This document shows, one piece after another, positions 23,055 through 23,414 of a stretch of 23,414 bases of DNA. Origin of the DNA: Clostridia bacterium (GTDB lineage: Bacteria > Bacillota_A > Clostridia > Christensenellales > Aristaeellaceae); NCBI GenBank assembly GCA_017432405.1, contig JAFRJF010000224.1, positions 1 to 23,414 on the forward strand, read 5' to 3'. The translations under genes were made by a program, and so were the position numbers. The number at the start of each line of letters is the position of its first letter. Position 1 is the stretch's first letter. The notes beneath the pieces are model-generated. The model saw only the letters and a list, made by a program, of their open reading frames with translations, searched no databases and was not told where the DNA came from.

Positions 23055-23414
23055 TCACGCCCGCTTTCGTCCCCACTTAACGAAATAGTACGTCACTTCT
23101 ATCGCGCAGCAGCACATCCAGCCCACCGGGTAGCCAAAGCCCACCAGGAAGGGGGTGTTGGCGACGAAGCGGGTGACCACGAACAGGTAGATCTGGCGGA
23201 TGCCCACAAACGAGAACAGCATGATAAACATCGGCGCCCGGGAATCGCCCCGGCCCCGCAGCGCGCCGGCCAGCGTGTGGTTGACGCAGTTGAACAGCAG
23301 GAAGAAGGTGTTCGACCGCATGAACAGCACGCCGTATTCGATCACCGACGGGTCCTGGCTGAACAGGCGCACGGCGGGCGCGGCGAAGATCACCAGCACC
23401 ACCGCCACCGCCAG
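23055..23414 (-). CDS. MATE-family multidrug/sodium antiporter, C-terminal part (partial)
   Basis: The gene enters from beyond the right edge; the last 119 residues and stop are visible. It contains FAAPAVRLFSQDPSVIEYGV, NHTLAGALRGRGDSRAPM and three to four hydrophobic segments, matching the last helices of MATE exporters (the LAGALRGxGD segment is well conserved in the family). MATE proteins expel cationic drugs or metabolites in exchange for sodium or protons. It is convergent with, and not part of, the preceding cluster. The reading frame is open to the window end. Confidence 0.85.
   Translation of the reverse strand: MAVAVVLVIFAAPAVRLFSQDPSVIEYGVLFMRSNTFFLLFNCVNHTLAGALRGRGDSRAPMFIMLFSFVGIRQIYLFVVTRFVANTPFLVGFGYPVGWMCCCAIEVTYYFVKWGRKRA

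Noticed and set aside
1..23414. Insertion sequences, phage genes, attachment sites or toxin-antitoxin pairs
   Set aside because: No transposase, integrase, terminal inverted repeat, direct target repeat or toxin-antitoxin motif was recognised anywhere in the window.

Overview
The window looks like a high-GC member of the Firmicutes, most likely class Clostridia. Genes are GC-rich and start at strong GGAGG-type ribosome binding sites. The non-coding gaps are AT-rich and carry sigma-A-like promoters, and several gene families (YqeM-like methyltransferase, Hsp33, MalFG-type permeases without their own ATPase) are common in that class. The lineage is inferred from style and content, not from a marker gene.

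Region 1 (1-3000, + strand): the arginine/glycine-rich tail of an upstream protein and its terminator, then a small set of genes: a Nudix hydrolase, a GNAT-like acetyltransferase broken by two single-base shifts, an M16 zinc peptidase and a small alpha/beta-hydrolase esterase. The first three are linked by ATGA stop/start overlaps. Region 2 (3076-3221, - strand): a complete tRNA-Trp unit with a consensus promoter, an encoded CCA end and an abutting terminator. Region 3 (3300-4750): an isolated CbiC/CobH-fold protein that lacks the catalytic histidine, converging on a phosphoglycolate-phosphatase-like HAD hydrolase. The two share one perfect 24-bp hairpin terminator.

Region 4 (4872-11504, + strand): a probable operon from one good promoter: SAM methyltransferase, Hsp33 chaperone, three uncharacterised scaffold-type proteins (TPR; HEAT-like; zinc ribbon plus membrane segment plus TPR) and a tRNA-dihydrouridine synthase. 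It mixes redox stress, RNA modification and protein-protein scaffolds.

Region 5 (11626-23051, + strand): the most unusual part, an approximately 11.3-kb single-direction cluster from a promoter at 11626 to a strong hairpin at 23005. In order it encodes a 1078-residue secreted acidic repeat protein, a secreted double-module HlyD-like adaptor, a predicted beta-propeller fused to a solute-binding protein, two MalF/MalG-type importer permeases, a membrane-anchored coiled-coil adaptor, and a MacB-like permease. Parts of an importer and of an exporter-type (MacAB-like) machine are therefore mixed in one unit, and no ATPase is encoded. An RNA hairpin with a GNRA tetraloop sits between the binding-protein and permease genes. 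I infer one envelope-associated transport or surface-assembly system that borrows ATPases encoded elsewhere; its substrate and direction cannot be read from the sequence. The window closes with the C-terminal part of a MATE-family exporter on the - strand.
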